Source of the DNA: Leptospira ainazelensis
Lineage (GTDB): Bacteria > Spirochaetota > Leptospiria > Leptospirales > Leptospiraceae
Assembly (NCBI RefSeq): GCF_016918785.1
Contig: NZ_JAFFPT010000004.1
Coordinates: 73,742 to 137,741 of the forward strand
Length of the DNA stretch: 64,000 nt
Direction of reading: 5' to 3'
How positions within the stretch are numbered: position 1 is the stretch's first letter; each line of letters starts with the position of its first letter. The position numbers and the translations under genes were made by a program. Below, one piece after another: positions 16,238-28,978 of this stretch. Under the pieces are notes generated by a model. It had not been told where the DNA came from. It worked only from the letters and a program-made list of their open reading frames with translations, and made no database searches.

Positions 16238-17277
16238 TCCTAAGTCCGATTCTAAAAAAAAGATTTTCGAAGTTTAGAGCAAACCGAAGAGCCTGGTACG
16301 CCTTAAATACATTATTGATTTCTTATGCGATTTCCTTGTTTGCTCCTTTGATCGCAACCAATCAGCCCCTGATCGTAAGTTATCAGGGAAAATGGAGTTA
16401 TCCCGTTTTTTCTTTTTATCCCGAATCTCAGTTCGGAGGGGAAAATCTAACTCCTCCGAACTACAAAAAACTCGCGCTCAGAGAGGACTTTCATTCCGGA
16501 CCAAACTGGATTCTTTTTGCTCCCGTTCCATACGGATACAACGAGGATAATTTGGAAAGTTTGGAGGAAGGAGAGACACCGCCATCCTCGCCGAATGCAA
16601 GACATTGGCTCGGTACCGACGATCGGGGAAGAGACGTTTTCACAAGAGTTTTCTACGCATACCGCAACGCTCTTAGTTTCGGACTCATTCTCGTATTTTT
16701 AGAACTGGCGATGGGAACCTTGATCGGTGGAATGCAAGGATACTTCGGCGGAAAGCTGGATATTCTAATGCAAAGAATCATTGAAATCCTTTCGGCGATT
16801 CCGTTCTTATATTTGATTCTCATCGTAGGAGCTTTTTTCGGGAGAGGATTCACCGTCCTTCTCATCACGTACGGCGCTTTGAGTTGGATCGGAATTTCCT
16901 ATTATATGCGCGGCGAATTTTACAAACTCAAACAATTGACTTATGTGGATTCCGCGAAAGCTCTCGGCGTGAGTTCGTTTCGAATCATGGTAAGACATAT
17001 TCTTCCGAACGCGATCACCCCGTTAGTCACCTTTTTACCGTTCACTTTGATCGGATCCATTTCTATCCTGAGCGCTCTCGACTTTTTGGGTTATGGAATT
17101 CCGGCGCCAAATCCTTCCTGGGGAGAAATGATCGGACAAGGAAGAGAACGATTGAGCGCCTGGTGGTTGATCACGTTTCCATCGACGGCTCTTTTTCTGA
17201 CGATTCTTCTGACTTCCTTTATCGGAGAGGGTTTGCGCGATTCCTTTGATTCAAGGGAAAGGGCGGTCTACGAATGA
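16234..17277 (+). CDS. peptide/nickel-type ABC transporter permease (OppC/DppC family)
   Basis: Second permease, 347 residues from the ATG at 16234; an upstream in-frame start at 16198 lies inside oppB. After a first helix there is a large external segment (residues about 35-130) rich in Y, P and G. Then comes the conserved [18 protein letters not shown], a very reliable OppC/DppC signature. The EAA loop is [19 protein letters not shown] and the C-terminus [14 protein letters not shown] is also typical. The external insert is longer than in many DppC proteins and resembles YejE-type permeases. ATGA overlaps join it to both neighbours. Confidence 0.9.
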
Positions 17278-18266
17278 GCTCTTCGGTTCTCTTACAAGTG
17301 AAGAATTTTTCGCTCGATCTTTTCTCCGAAAATCGATGGCTCCCGGTTCTTCAAAATTTGACATTCGATGTAAAACAGGGAGAAATTCTTTCCTTGATCG
17401 GAGAATCGGGTTGTGGGAAATCTCTGACCGCACTTGCGCTTACAAGACTCATTCCCTCCAATATTTCCAGAGTGAAGTCCGGAGAAATTTTATACCAGGG
17501 AAAAGACCTTCTAAAACTTTCATCGGAAGAATTGAGAAAGGTCCGAGGAAAGGAAATTTCTTACGTCTTTCAAGAACCGTTCGCGGCATTGAATCCGTTG
17601 ATGAAGATCGAAGATCAGATGATCGAAGCTTATCTAATGCACATTTCATCCAATCGAAAAGAGGCCATCGAAAAAGCTGAACATCTTCTTTCCTCGGTGG
17701 GGATCACCGATATCAAACAAAGACTTTATTCTTATCCGAATCAGATGAGCGGTGGAATTTTGCAGAGGATCAGCATCGCGATGGCTCTCATGTGCGATCC
17801 CTCCCTTCTCGTCGCGGACGAACCCACGAGTGCGATCGACGTAACCATCCAAGCGCAATTAGTAGAATTACTTTTGAATTTACAAAAGCAGAATCAAATG
17901 TCCATTCTCTTTATTTCTCACGACTTTGGACTTGTCGGAACCATAGCTCACAGAATCGCCGTCATGTATGCGGGAAGAATCGCGGAAGTCGGAGATACGG
18001 ATTCGGTGATCGATTCGCCAAATCATCCTTATACGATCGACTTACTTCGGTCTATACCGTCTCTCGCAAAATCGGTCCATGATCTTCTTCCGATCCAAGG
18101 AATCGTTCCATCGCCGGATCAATACCCTCACGGTTGTCATTATTCCACGCGATGCGGATCGGTATTTCATCTATGCAAAGAAAACAAACCTGAATTGTTT
18201 TCAATAGCGAAGGGAGAATCGCATCAATCCGCTTGTTTTCTTTCCAAAAAGCAGGATTCAAATTAA
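17274..18266 (+). CDS. peptide ABC transporter ATPase (OppD/DppD family)
   Basis: A 330-residue cytoplasmic ATPase. Walker A is GESGCGKS near residue 43, the ABC signature is [15 protein letters not shown], Walker B is [12 protein letters not shown] and the switch is SHDF. The C-terminal oligopeptide-transporter extension is present with cysteines in HGCHYSTRC and SACF, which in relatives bind an iron-sulfur cluster. The signature reads SGGILQR rather than the common SGGMRQR. The ATG overlaps the previous stop by 4 bp. Confidence 0.92.
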   Translation: MSSSVLLQVKNFSLDLFSENRWLPVLQNLTFDVKQGEILSLIGESGCGKSLTALALTRLIPSNISRVKSGEILYQGKDLLKLSSEELRKVRGKEISYVFQEPFAALNPLMKIEDQMIEAYLMHISSNRKEAIEKAEHLLSSVGITDIKQRLYSYPNQMSGGILQRISIAMALMCDPSLLVADEPTSAIDVTIQAQLVELLLNLQKQNQMSILFISHDFGLVGTIAHRIAVMYAGRIAEVGDTDSVIDSPNHPYTIDLLRSIPSLAKSVHDLLPIQGIVPSPDQYPHGCHYSTRCGSVFHLCKENKPELFSIAKGESHQSACFLSKKQDSN

Positions 18267-18275
18267 GAACATCCT

Positions 18276-19238
18276 ATGATTCGTATCCAAGATCTAACAA
18301 TCAGCTTTTACTCCAAGTCGGGATTCGGTTTTAAGAAGAATCGAATCGCGGCCGTCGACGCAATCAACTTAGAGATCGAAAAAAATGAGATCTTAGGTCT
18401 TGTGGGAGAATCCGGTTGTGGAAAATCCACCTTAGGAAGAGGTCTCGTTAAACTCTTACAACCCGAATCCGGAAAAATCTATTTTGAGGATGAGGAAATC
18501 ACCTCGCTCTCCTCATCGGAATTTTTTCCTTTTAGAAAAAATATTCAGATCATCTTTCAAGATCCGTATTCTTCCCTAAATCCTAGAATGACGATTTCGG
18601 AAATTTTGAAAGAAGGATTGGAGATCCACGAAAAACTTACGGAGGAAGAAGAGGAGAATAAAATCAAAGAAATCTTAGAACGAGTCAATTTGTCTTCGGA
18701 CATCCTCACTCGTTTTCCTCATGAATTCTCCGGAGGACAAAGGCAAAGAATCGCGATCGCAAGGGCGCTGATTCTAAAACCGAAATTTCTCATCTGCGAC
18801 GAATCCGTTTCCGCGCTGGATGTTTCCACGGGAACTCAAGTTCTAAAACTCCTTGTCGAATTAAAAAACGAGTTCGGATTATCATATTTGTTTATCTCTC
18901 ACGATCTGGGTGTGGTAAAATCTATTTCGGATCGGATCGCTGTTATGTATCTGGGAAAAATCGTAGAGATCGGCAAAACCAAGGATATCATCTTATCTCC
19001 GGCGCATCCATATACAAAAGCGCTCTTCCAGTCCACTTTCGACGTATATGACCGTAAAAAAGTAAGAACACCTCTCAAAGGAGAAATCCCGAGTACTGTA
19101 AACAAACCTCCCGGTTGTCATTTTCACACTCGTTGCCCGATCGCCCAAGAAATCTGTAAATCCGAATTCCCGAGTTGGAAAAATAAAGAAACAGATCAAA
19201 AGGTGCTGTGCCACTTTCCTTTGGACCGGGGAAAATGA
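18276..19238 (+). CDS. peptide ABC transporter ATPase (OppF/DppF family)
   Basis: A 320-residue ATPase partner. Walker A is [11 protein letters not shown] near residue 45, the Q-loop region [15 protein letters not shown] is characteristic of OppF/DppF, the signature is [15 protein letters not shown] and Walker [12 protein letters not shown] has a Ser where many have Pro (DEPVSALD). The C-terminus has [15 protein letters not shown], the expected cysteine-rich extension. Its stop overlaps the start of the AsmA-like gene. No periplasmic binding protein gene is in the operon or elsewhere in the window. Confidence 0.92.
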   Translation: MIRIQDLTISFYSKSGFGFKKNRIAAVDAINLEIEKNEILGLVGESGCGKSTLGRGLVKLLQPESGKIYFEDEEITSLSSSEFFPFRKNIQIIFQDPYSSLNPRMTISEILKEGLEIHEKLTEEEEENKIKEILERVNLSSDILTRFPHEFSGGQRQRIAIARALILKPKFLICDESVSALDVSTGTQVLKLLVELKNEFGLSYLFISHDLGVVKSISDRIAVMYLGKIVEIGKTKDIILSPAHPYTKALFQSTFDVYDRKKVRTPLKGEIPSTVNKPPGCHFHTRCPIAQEICKSEFPSWKNKETDQKVLCHFPLDRGK

Positions 19239-21286
19239 AATTCTTTCAGCGCCTTAAACATTTCCTTTATAATAATCGAATCAAGTTTCTCGCGATTCTT
19301 CTTTTTCAAATTCTGCTTCTCGCGCTTTTTACGATTCTTCCGATTCTTTCCCGTCAGGATTTTTATAAGGATTTTATTCTTACTGAAATTGAAAAATCAA
19401 CGGGTTTAGAAATCCAAGTCGATCAATCGGACCTAACTCTGTTTCCATTCCCCGGTATCGAATTGAATTCGGTTCTCGTCAGAAAGGGCGATGTGATAGT
19501 AGGTATCAGCGACCAGATTAAAATTGATATCTCCTGGTTCGGTTTATTAGGACAAAAAGTTGAAATTCGAGATATCTATATCTCCGGAGGAAGTATTAAC
19601 CTCCATAAATCGAAAGAAGGCTCGATTGACCTGATCGAGTATTTGCAGAATGGAAAAAAAGAAACGGATGATTCCCAGAAAGTAAATTCGATTCGGATCT
19701 TCGATCCGATGTCGACTGGAAATTCCGCGCCCATCAATCCGAAAGAAATACTCAAGATCGGACTTAAAAATGTTCACATCGAAAATTTCTATATCAACTA
19801 CCAAAACGATACTCATACCCGAAATTACGGGATTTATCTTTGGAAGTCTTCTTTCGAAGTTTCTTTTTACGGAAATACCTTCGATCTAAGCCTGGTTGGA
19901 AAACTAGACGGGCAAAGTTTTCAAATTTACGGAAGCGCCGACTTGGATGAATTTCCGACCACTTTGGAAAAACTACAATTCCAGACTACGATCATCTTTG
20001 ATAATTGTTCCCTGTCCATTTTTCGGGATTTATTTTTTATTTTTCCGAAAGCTGATTTTTCAAAAACCGTTTTTAATGGAACCGTCCAGATCAAAAAATC
20101 CGTCTATGAAACTATCAATTTTAACATCACCGCACAGGCAAAAAACTTCGCTTACAAAGGAGGAAATCCGTTCGGCGATATTAAAGTAAACCTCGGTTTA
20201 AAATTAGACATTCCGAATAAGAAATTAGAATTTCCTTATATATCAATGACCTGGCCCGGAGTCGCGGAAGGGACGGCCAAAGGTTCAGTCCTATGGAATC
20301 AAAAAACAAACGCCTCTTTTCAGATCACGACCAACTACCTCGATTATCAAAGTGTATTCCGTTTAGCAAAACTTTTCGAACTTACGACCGCGTTTAACGA
20401 TCCTAAAAGACCGGATGGAGTCTTTTATTTTACGGCCGATCTCAGGAACGTCTACGCGTTAAAACATAGATTTCCCGCTTTGAAAGCTGACGTAAAATAT
20501 AACTATCCTTGGGTCGTCGTTTCCAGCTTTCACGCATATATATACAACGGAGAAATATTAGGAAAAGCTAAAGTAAATCCGTTTCAATCCAAGTTTGAGA
20601 TACAAGGAGAGGCCTACCGCGTACTTTTGGATAGGATTTTAATGCCGTACGTAAGCGAAAGAATCATCAACGGAAATTTATTCAGCAAATTTAATTTTGT
20701 AACCGAGGTCGGACCTTATACCTCCGATTTCTCGGCGGATTTTTTTCGAAATATGGAAGGGTCCGGAAATTTTCAGGTTCTCAACGGAGAACTTTTGGGG
20801 TATGCAAACTTCATGGTTCCGGTTCTAAATACGCTCGGAAAGATCATGTCCTTCAGCGGGATCGACGGACGTAAGGTAGAATTCTCTTCTTTAAAATCGG
20901 ACTTTAAAATCGAGAACAATCGATTCTATTTTCAGAATCTGAAATTACAGGGCGCCGGTCTCGAAGCCGATGGAAAGGGAAATGTCAGCTTTGAAAAGAA
21001 CGTGGACGTATTAATCAATTTACGATTGGGTGGGAACATCGTCGGAAGGGCATTAAAAATTCCGATTATCTATAAAGGTGTATTTAAACAATCGATTCCT
21101 TATGTAGATCCGATTTGGTTGGGTTCGGTATTTGCGGGAAGTACGATCCTCGCCCCGTTTTTCACGCCTCTTGGAGGTCCGTATGGAGGAGGAATCGCCG
21201 GCTCCGTCGTTTCGGAATACGTAAGAGACGCATGGGAAGGATTTAAAGGACTCTTTTCTTCGAAAGAAGAAAAGAAAAACAAATAA
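19235..21286 (+). CDS. AsmA family protein
   Basis: A 683-residue envelope protein from the ATG at 19235, which overlaps the oppF stop (ATGA). One N-terminal membrane helix (about residues 16-40) is followed by the AsmA start pattern: [20 protein letters not shown], then [17 protein letters not shown]. The rest is beta-rich. The C-terminal region (about residues 500-620) has the family-typical segment [18 protein letters not shown], then [15 protein letters not shown]. AsmA/TamB/YhdP-type proteins form periplasm-spanning lipid-transfer bridges or affect outer-membrane assembly. Coupling to a transporter operon is unusual. Confidence 0.8.
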   Translation: MKFFQRLKHFLYNNRIKFLAILLFQILLLALFTILPILSRQDFYKDFILTEIEKSTGLEIQVDQSDLTLFPFPGIELNSVLVRKGDVIVGISDQIKIDISWFGLLGQKVEIRDIYISGGSINLHKSKEGSIDLIEYLQNGKKETDDSQKVNSIRIFDPMSTGNSAPINPKEILKIGLKNVHIENFYINYQNDTHTRNYGIYLWKSSFEVSFYGNTFDLSLVGKLDGQSFQIYGSADLDEFPTTLEKLQFQTTIIFDNCSLSIFRDLFFIFPKADFSKTVFNGTVQIKKSVYETINFNITAQAKNFAYKGGNPFGDIKVNLGLKLDIPNKKLEFPYISMTWPGVAEGTAKGSVLWNQKTNASFQITTNYLDYQSVFRLAKLFELTTAFNDPKRPDGVFYFTADLRNVYALKHRFPALKADVKYNYPWVVVSSFHAYIYNGEILGKAKVNPFQSKFEIQGEAYRVLLDRILMPYVSERIINGNLFSKFNFVTEVGPYTSDFSADFFRNMEGSGNFQVLNGELLGYANFMVPVLNTLGKIMSFSGIDGRKVEFSSLKSDFKIENNRFYFQNLKLQGAGLEADGKGNVSFEKNVDVLINLRLGGNIVGRALKIPIIYKGVFKQSIPYVDPIWLGSVFAGSTILAPFFTPLGGPYGGGIAGSVVSEYVRDAWEGFKGLFSSKEEKKNK

Positions 21287-21300
21287 ATTAAGGAAATCTA

Positions 21301-21732
21301 ATGATACCTAAAATTTTGATTCGAATCGCTTCCATCCTGATGTTAATCTTTACCTTAGGTCATTCTTTCGGTCATTTTACTCGATACAATACGGCGGATA
21401 TTCGAGCGGTCCATACGATCACCTCGATGCAAATGACTAAAATTCCGATGGAAGGTGTGGATAAAACATACGATCAATTCTATTCCGGTATGAGTTTAAA
21501 CCTGAGCATCACTCTATTTTGTTTAGCGGTTTTGCTTTGGTTTTTATCCAATCTTGTTAGTACGAATCCAAAGGTGGTTTTTAAACTTTTGATTCCGGTT
21601 TTTTTCTGCGTATTTTGCTTTTCGATCACGGGTTTTATTTATTTTTTTCCGGCCCCCACTATTGTCTCCTGTTTAGGAGCCTTATGCATTTTAGCCTGCA
21701 TCTTTCTCTTAAGAAAAGAATCTTACGATTGA
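21301..21732 (+). CDS. small four-helix membrane protein, unknown function
   Basis: A 143-residue protein with four hydrophobic segments at about residues 8-25, 63-82, 92-112 and 117-134. A loop between the first two contains GHSFGHFTRYNT with three histidines, and MQMTKIPMEGVDKTYDQFY. I do not recognise a named family. The start follows AAGGAAATCTA, a good ribosome site. It lies 14 bp after the AsmA-like gene, so it probably belongs to the same transcript. Confidence 0.7.
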   Translation: MIPKILIRIASILMLIFTLGHSFGHFTRYNTADIRAVHTITSMQMTKIPMEGVDKTYDQFYSGMSLNLSITLFCLAVLLWFLSNLVSTNPKVVFKLLIPVFFCVFCFSITGFIYFFPAPTIVSCLGALCILACIFLLRKESYD

Positions 21733-22015
21733 CCGATCGTTTTTGTTTTTTCGATCAGAAATCGGGAGAATGGGAAAAGCGTTTTCCTTTTTCCAAAAGA
21801 ATAAGCCTCGTCTTCGAAAAATATCTTTTTAGTGACAAGGACGAAGAATCCTTGCAGAATCCGTTCCTTCAATATTTCCGACCTCAATGCCAATAAGCAG
21901 CTTTTCGAAAAAGAAAAACGGACTTCGAGCCGTTTAGGTAAGATTTGAGGAAGATCATCCTTTTGAAAAAAGAATGTTAAAAAGCAGATCAAGACATTTA
22001 CGCTTAGAGAGAAGC

Positions 22016-23848
22016 CTAAGTGAAATCGAGATCCATTCCTTCCTGAATCAAAATTCTCAGGGCATTGCTTGTTTCCACAAGTCCGTCTCGAATTTTATAA
22101 TCGAAGTGCATTGCTCCGTTCACAATTTCTTCCTGAAAGTGTTTTAAGATCACACCTTCCACTCTCGCGAGTTCCAAGTCGTGACTTGTAACTAAACCCA
22201 TCACTCGATTCTTCTTAAGTTCTTTCAGAATTCCTTTGCAAGCAAGGGAACGCTCTCTGGTATTCGTTCCTTTTAGAATTTCATCGAGCAGAACAAGATG
22301 GGGTATGGCAGGATCTTTAATTTTACGGACGATTTCGGAAAGTCTTCTTACTTCCGCATAAAAGAAAGAAATGCCCTCTTCTAAATTATCTTCATTCCTC
22401 ATACTCGTGTGAATTTTCAAAACGGGAAGAGAGAATTCGGAAGCGGGAGTCGGGCCTCCCGCAAGAGCAAGGATCGAAGCAACACCGATCGTACGAAGAT
22501 AAGTAGTTTTTCCGGACATATTGGAACCGGTGATCAAGACTACATCCTTTTCTTTTACTGAGTCAAGAACGTTAGCTACTTTAAAATCGAAAGGGATCAG
22601 AGGATGGTGAATATTTTGTCCTTGAATCGAAGTCGTAGAATTATCAGGAAGTATAGTCGGAAAGCAATAATCGGGAAACATCCATTTTAGATTCGCGAAT
22701 GAAACAAGGGAATCGAAAAGGATCAAATCTTCCATGGACTTCTCCAAAAGAATCGAGTGTTTTTTTCTCCACTTCAAAATTCTCTGTAAGATCCAAAGAT
22801 CGTATAAAAGTAGGTTATTAAGAATCAGATGAAGAAGAGGGGCCTCCGTCAACGCGACTCGTTTTAGAATTCGATCAAGATCTTCATAAGCTGATCTTAA
22901 TTCTTCTTTTGAAGTTTCTTGTAAAAGGAATTTTCCGTTCTTATCCTGAATTCTCAAACCCTTTAGATAAATTAGAATCTTTTGAAGTCCGTTGATACTT
23001 CCCGAAAGCGAGTAGTATTCTTGAAATACCTCTAACGAAAGAGAACGATAAAGCCCAAACAAAATGAGATTTAGGAATAGAACCGATGCAGGAAAAGGAA
23101 CTCCTAAGAGAATATTTGCCGGAATCAACGCCAAAACAAGAATCGTAACCGGCTTATAAATTTTAGAAAGCCAAGGATATCGATTCCAAAGATTCGAGGA
23201 TAAATCCGATTGAATGAGCTTCGGGCTCGTTTTCCGAAGCGACTCGGAAGAATCCCGATTCTCCCTCAGATAAGAAGCCAATCTAAGTATTTTAGGAATC
23301 GCTAATGTTTTTTCGGATATCGATTTTACGATCGATTGTCTTTGTAGAACGTTCTCCCTTTGAAAATCGGAAGCAGATTCGTTCGGATCCAATAAGGAAA
23401 TTAATTTTTGCTCCGCGTTCGTAGTAAACGTAGTATCCAACCAAGGAAACAAACCCGTTTCTCGGAAAAGATCCAAATCTCTCGCTAAAGGGGAAATATT
23501 TTCCAATGAAACACGAGTGCCGTGTTTTTTTCCAAAACCTTTGATTTTGATTCTTCCAACTTCTCTTTCTAAAACGGATTGCCAGAGACGAATCCGTTCT
23601 TTGGAAGAAAGTGTTTTCTTGTATCTTCTTACGAAAAAGAAAAAGACAAAAAGAAGAAGTAAGGAGGGAAGATAAAAAACCGATTCCGATCTGAGATAAT
23701 AAAAGACTGAAATCCAGAGAACAAAAGTGGAGAAAAATATTAGACGAAATAGGGAAAGTTTTGCGAGAAGTTTGGAAACTCGATCGTGAAGTCGTTTTAA
23801 TTTTCCGCTTCTACGTTCGAGCAATGCGATCTTAGAGGAAGAAGTCAT
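22016..23848 (-). CDS. membrane-anchored MutS-like ATPase
   Basis: A 610-residue protein with the C-terminal ATPase of MutS proteins but no mismatch-recognition domain. Two hydrophobic segments lie near residues 30-70 ([20 protein letters not shown] and a following one rich in L and F) and a third near 240-275. A lever/clamp-like helical region follows. Walker A is [15 protein letters not shown] at about 440-453, Walker [13 protein letters not shown] at about 518, and the switch SHDLELA at about 555. Similar membrane-linked MutS-family proteins occur in several phyla with no established role; classical mismatch repair is unlikely. It starts overlapping the small gene upstream (ATGA). Confidence 0.85.
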   Translation of the reverse strand: MTSSSKIALLERRSGKLKRLHDRVSKLLAKLSLFRLIFFSTFVLWISVFYYLRSESVFYLPSLLLLFVFFFFVRRYKKTLSSKERIRLWQSVLEREVGRIKIKGFGKKHGTRVSLENISPLARDLDLFRETGLFPWLDTTFTTNAEQKLISLLDPNESASDFQRENVLQRQSIVKSISEKTLAIPKILRLASYLRENRDSSESLRKTSPKLIQSDLSSNLWNRYPWLSKIYKPVTILVLALIPANILLGVPFPASVLFLNLILFGLYRSLSLEVFQEYYSLSGSINGLQKILIYLKGLRIQDKNGKFLLQETSKEELRSAYEDLDRILKRVALTEAPLLHLILNNLLLYDLWILQRILKWRKKHSILLEKSMEDLILFDSLVSFANLKWMFPDYCFPTILPDNSTTSIQGQNIHHPLIPFDFKVANVLDSVKEKDVVLITGSNMSGKTTYLRTIGVASILALAGGPTPASEFSLPVLKIHTSMRNEDNLEEGISFFYAEVRRLSEIVRKIKDPAIPHLVLLDEILKGTNTRERSLACKGILKELKKNRVMGLVTSHDLELARVEGVILKHFQEEIVNGAMHFDYKIRDGLVETSNALRILIQEGMDLDFT

Positions 23849-24081
23849 CCTGTAAGAGAATTGATATTTTCATAGTGTTCGTTTTCGCGTTTATAAATCT
23901 CAAAATCCAACAAACGAACCAATGATCCGAGGTCGGGCATTACCCAGCGGGAAACGAGTTTTCCCCGGTCCTTGCCTTTGATCTTATCCACATAGACGTA
24001 TCCGAACAAATCCGTGCCGTATTCGTAGGCGACGAATCTTCCTGTTCTTTTACCAGTGTTGTTGATCAGCCGAATCTGCAT
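23845..24081 (-). CDS. small conserved-looking hypothetical protein, 78 residues
   Basis: A soluble 78-residue protein with regular alternating composition: [19 protein letters not shown], then YVYVDKIKG, then [20 protein letters not shown]. It is probably a small beta-rich fold. I do not recognise the family. Its stop overlaps the start of the MutS-like gene by 4 bp, so the two are almost certainly co-translated and may work together. The ribosome site is weak (an A-run precedes the ATG). Confidence 0.6.
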   Translation of the reverse strand: MQIRLINNTGKRTGRFVAYEYGTDLFGYVYVDKIKGKDRGKLVSRWVMPDLGSLVRLLDFEIYKRENEHYENINSLTG

Positions 24082-24124
24082 TTTTTTGCAATTTTACCGT
24101 TTTGCGAAAAATCGTACAAGAAAA

Positions 24125-24142
24125 AAAATACTCAAGTATTTT
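24125..24142. promoter_or_regulatory. 18-bp palindrome upstream of small genes
   Basis: AAAATACT-CA-AGTATTTT is a perfect inverted repeat. It lies between the divergent starts of the 78-residue gene (minus, 24081) and the 68-residue gene (plus, 24258). It could be an operator, but no regulator is identified, and the A/T runs could also make it a weak hairpin. Confidence 0.35.
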
Positions 24143-24227
24143 CCATTTTCAGCGATATGTTGTTTAGGGAGTCAATTGCTTTCTCAAGGATGAGAATCAG
24201 GAAACTCCTAATATAGAAAACTCGAAC

Positions 24228-24464
<237 letters not shown>

Positions 24465-24761
24465 TTTTTGAGCTCGAAACGATTCCAAATATCGAGCACC
24501 GAGACAAACAAGATCGGGAAAAAAATTCGATTTTGAGGAAAGATTCGAAACATGACTTTCCTTGAAATCGGTTCCGATTCGAACTTTGAGTCCGTTTTCA
24601 AACTTTTCACAAAAGCCCGTTTTCGAAGAATTCTTAAAATCGGATTCTATTTCCGAATTTGAATCCAGGTTTTAGCGATCCAATCTGAAGTTTTTTAGAA
24701 AAGATTTTAAAACAAAAAAGCCTGCTAAATTAGCAGGCTTTTTTTGACACGAAATCCTTGT
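24465..24761. other. intergenic region ending in a bidirectional terminator
   Basis: About 300 bp between the 68-residue gene and the caspase-like gene, which converge. No further gene is seen. The only clear element is the hairpin at 24720-24738. Confidence 0.6.
24714..24745. terminator. bidirectional rho-independent terminator
   Basis: Perfect 9-base arms GCCTGCTAA and TTAGCAGGC (24720-24738) with a one-base loop, flanked by an A-run on the left and a T-run on the right. It serves the caspase-like gene on the minus strand (16 bp after its stop) and anything reading from the left. Confidence 0.9.
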
Positions 24762-26384
<1,623 letters not shown>

Positions 26385-26748
26385 ACCTGGCCTCCTGGGA
26401 TGATTGAGAATGGAATCAGGGTAACAAAAGAATTCCTTTTGTCATTATTTTTTTAAGGAAAGAATTCGTTCTAAAGAATTTAGGAAAGAATTTTCCGTAT
26501 AAAAAAGAAGGCTAAATTCTTAGAAACCGGAAAAGAATTCTAAGATGTGAAGAATTTTCTGTCTGTTTCTATAAGAAAAAGAATACTTTTAGGAAAGCTT
26601 TTTTATCGCAGAAGGTAGCTTCTCGCTATCATCTTGAAAAGAGAACATATAGATCTGAAGTATCCAGAATTTACATGATTTCTCTATCAAAAAAAGGAAA
26701 GGGTTCTCCTTTCTAAAAAACCCTTTCCAAAAAATCAAATCGTGAATT
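26385..26748. other. intergenic region rich in AAGAATT motifs
   Basis: The 364 bp between the outer-membrane protein gene and the caspase-like gene (both minus strand) contain no gene. Between about 26430 and 26560 the heptamer AAGAATT or its complement appears about seven times. The right-hand part should hold the caspase gene promoter; I cannot pick one with confidence. Confidence 0.5.
26688..26728 (-). terminator. rho-independent terminator of the outer-membrane protein gene
   Basis: Perfect 10-base arms GGAAAGGGTT (26696-26705) and AACCCTTTCC (26719-26728). On the minus strand the hairpin is followed by a run of Ts (complement of AAAAAAA at 26689-26695). It lies 20 bp after the stop of the gene at 26749. 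Confidence 0.85.
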
Positions 26749-27639
26749 TTAGAGTTCGTGTTTGTATCCAATACGATATTGGGTTCCACCTAAAACGATC
26801 GGATAGGACGGAGAGGGAGCAATGCTTGCCATACCACCTAAAGATTGCGTATGTCCCGATCCTAATTTTGCAGAATAAAGAGTTTCCGCTTCCATAAAAA
26901 TGAAACCTTTATCCGTTACTCTGGTTTGAGCACCGACCAACCAGTTTGGGGCCAATCCCGAAACGCTGAATCTTACATCCTCCCATATTGCTGCTGGAGA
27001 GGTTCCATCGGAAACTAAATTCGTTATTGTTGGAGACGCGCCCAAAAGTACCAAACCATCGTGTAATGTTCCTGAATTATTAGAACCTGATAAACTCCAT
27101 CCGCCTTTGAAGTAGTGAAAGCCTCCGCCGATATAAACGGATGTATCTTCCGAAACCGAAGCTTTGATTCCAAAGTTTACCGGGATCTGAACAGCATTGT
27201 AGTCCCAAACAATATCATAAAATTTGAATCCAAGAGCTTTCGCTTCGGTGTCCCCTCCCATCACCTTTCGAGTATAATTTGCTGCAACCCGAATGAATAA
27301 ATTCTTCCCTAAATCGCGTTCATAACCCGCTGAAAAAACAAGACCGGACATCGCCCCATTTTGTTTTACGTTGATTAATCCTGCCGTCGTATTTTCCAAA
27401 GTTTGCAGACGATTTTCAGGGATCACCGCCCTTCGCGTCGCAACACCCGTTGTACCATCCGTTGCAGTTACGGGATAATAGTTCGCCGCTTCTAAACCGT
27501 CCTTCGTGATCGTTCCGCCCAACTGCCCTAAATCAAACTGCATCCCCAAACTTCCGAATGCATACGACTTCGCGCTTAAATTTTGAACGATTAGAATCAT
27601 GCTGAGCATGATTCCTATTTTTGAAAAATGTCGAAACAT
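26749..27639 (-). CDS. outer-membrane beta-barrel protein
   Basis: A 296-residue protein with a signal peptide (cleavage near LSAKS, about residue 24). The rest alternates polar and hydrophobic residues in short strands, for example GLVFSAGYERDLGKNLFIRV, VYIGGGFHYFKGGW and the closing PIVLGGTQYRIGYKHEL. This fits a 10-12 strand outer-membrane barrel of the OmpA-like/opacity type. Leptospira has many such surface proteins; I cannot name this one. AGGAG lies seven bases before the ATG. A decayed paralogue sits directly upstream on the same strand. The gene has its own terminator. Confidence 0.7.
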   Translation of the reverse strand: MFRHFSKIGIMLSMILIVQNLSAKSYAFGSLGMQFDLGQLGGTITKDGLEAANYYPVTATDGTTGVATRRAVIPENRLQTLENTTAGLINVKQNGAMSGLVFSAGYERDLGKNLFIRVAANYTRKVMGGDTEAKALGFKFYDIVWDYNAVQIPVNFGIKASVSEDTSVYIGGGFHYFKGGWSLSGSNNSGTLHDGLVLLGASPTITNLVSDGTSPAAIWEDVRFSVSGLAPNWLVGAQTRVTDKGFIFMEAETLYSAKLGSGHTQSLGGMASIAPSPSYPIVLGGTQYRIGYKHEL

Positions 27640-28128
27640 TTCGATTCTCCTTAGCTAAATTCAACTTACTTTTTTACTTTCGAACGGAATAATAGGGTCC
27701 AGTAGAATCCAGAGTAATCATAACCTTACACGGCACACTCTCCCGATCGAATTCGAATCATATTTTATTATATTTATATGCGTACGCTAAGCATGGTATA
27801 ATGTGAACGCATTAAATCTCACGTAAACCGGAAGGATTCATTCCAATGAAAAACGGGTTTTTATAGGATTATAAAATGACTAACGAAAGTCGAAGGCAGT
27901 GGAATCTTATTACCGAAAATGCAATCTAATAAACTTTTGTTCATCGGAAATTAGAACAGCTAAGACGTAACAGGAAATTTTAAGAAGAAAATTCGACAAA
28001 ATGGAAGAAAAAGGATTCTCATTATTCATTCAAGATTTTTAGGGTTCCTTATTAATTTCCATTTCTATAATTAGTTCTTAAAAAAGAAAGGCCTTCCCGA
28101 AAAGGCCGATTTATTAAAGGAAAGCGAT
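27640..28128. other. intergenic region upstream of the outer-membrane protein gene
   Basis: The 489 bp between the intact gene and its decayed paralogue hold no coding frame. A minus-strand TATAAT (27772-27767) lies about 130 bp before the gene start, in an AT-rich stretch that contains the palindrome GCGTACGC. I could not pair it with a good -35 box. The right end is the terminator of the pseudogene. Confidence 0.5.
28081..28107 (-). terminator. rho-independent terminator of the decayed outer-membrane protein gene
   Basis: Arms GGCCTT and AAGGCC (28090-28107) with a short loop. On the minus strand a T-rich tract follows (complement of AAAAAGAAA). It lies 22 bp after the old stop codon, the same arrangement as the intact paralogue. 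Confidence 0.75.
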
Positions 28129-28910
28129 TTAGAGTTCGTGTTTGTATCCGACGCGATATTGAGTTCCACCTAACACAATCAGATAAGAAGGAGATGGGGC
28201 CAAAACTTACGATTCCTCCCGCGGATTGTGTATCCCGTTCCCAGTTTTTCAGAATAAAAAGTTTCCGCTTCCATAAAAACGATACCTTTATCAGTTATTC
28301 TCGTTTGAGCACTCCCAGCATCACCAATCCATCGTGTAGTGTTCCGGAATTGTTTGAACCTGATAAACGCCATCCACCTTTGAAGCAATGAAAACCGCCG
28401 CCGATATAAACGGATGTATCTTCCAAACCGAAGCTTTGATTCCAAAATTTATGGGGATCTGAACAGCATTGTAATCCCAAAAGATATCATAGAATCTGAA
28501 TCCGAGAGCCTTCGCTTCCGTATCTCCACCCATTACTTTTCTCATATAGTTTGCAGCGATTCTTATAAAGAAATCTTTTCCAAGATCACACCCGTATCCG
28601 GCTGAAAACACAAGACCGGACATCGCTCCGTAGTGCTTTACATTGATCATCCCGGCCGTCGTATTTTTCAGAGTTTGAAGACGATTTTCTGGGATTACCA
28701 CTCTTCGAGTCGCAACACCCGTTGTACCTCAGTCGCAGATACGGGATAATAATTCGTAGCGTCTAAACCGTCCTTTTCGATCGTTCCAGTTAACTGGCCC
28801 AAGTCAAACTGCATTCCAAAGCTACCAAAGGCGTATGACTTTGCACTTATGCTCTGTGTTAAGAAGATCGCAGTAAATACGATCCCGGTTTTTATAAAAT
28901 TTTGAAACAT
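28129..28910 (-). pseudogene. decayed paralogue of the outer-membrane protein at 26749
   Basis: The translation aligns end to end with the intact neighbour but is broken into four frames. The N-terminus (28695-28910) keeps the signal peptide and the segment YAFGSFGMQFDLGQLTGTIE. One base is lost near 28728, shifting into a second frame (28321-28701). Another base is lost near 28424 (CCAAACCG against CCGAAACCG in the intact copy). About 106 bp, including the segment ITNLVSDG to APNWLVG, are missing near 28325. Two more bases are lost near 28237. The last codons still read TQYRVGYKHEL and stop at 28129. It cannot encode the full barrel; it could still donate sequence by gene conversion. Confidence 0.9.
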
Positions 28911-28978
28911 TCAGATACTCCTACTCGATTGCTTTATCAAAAAAAATATTATACAGAATCCATTTTACTACGGATTTT

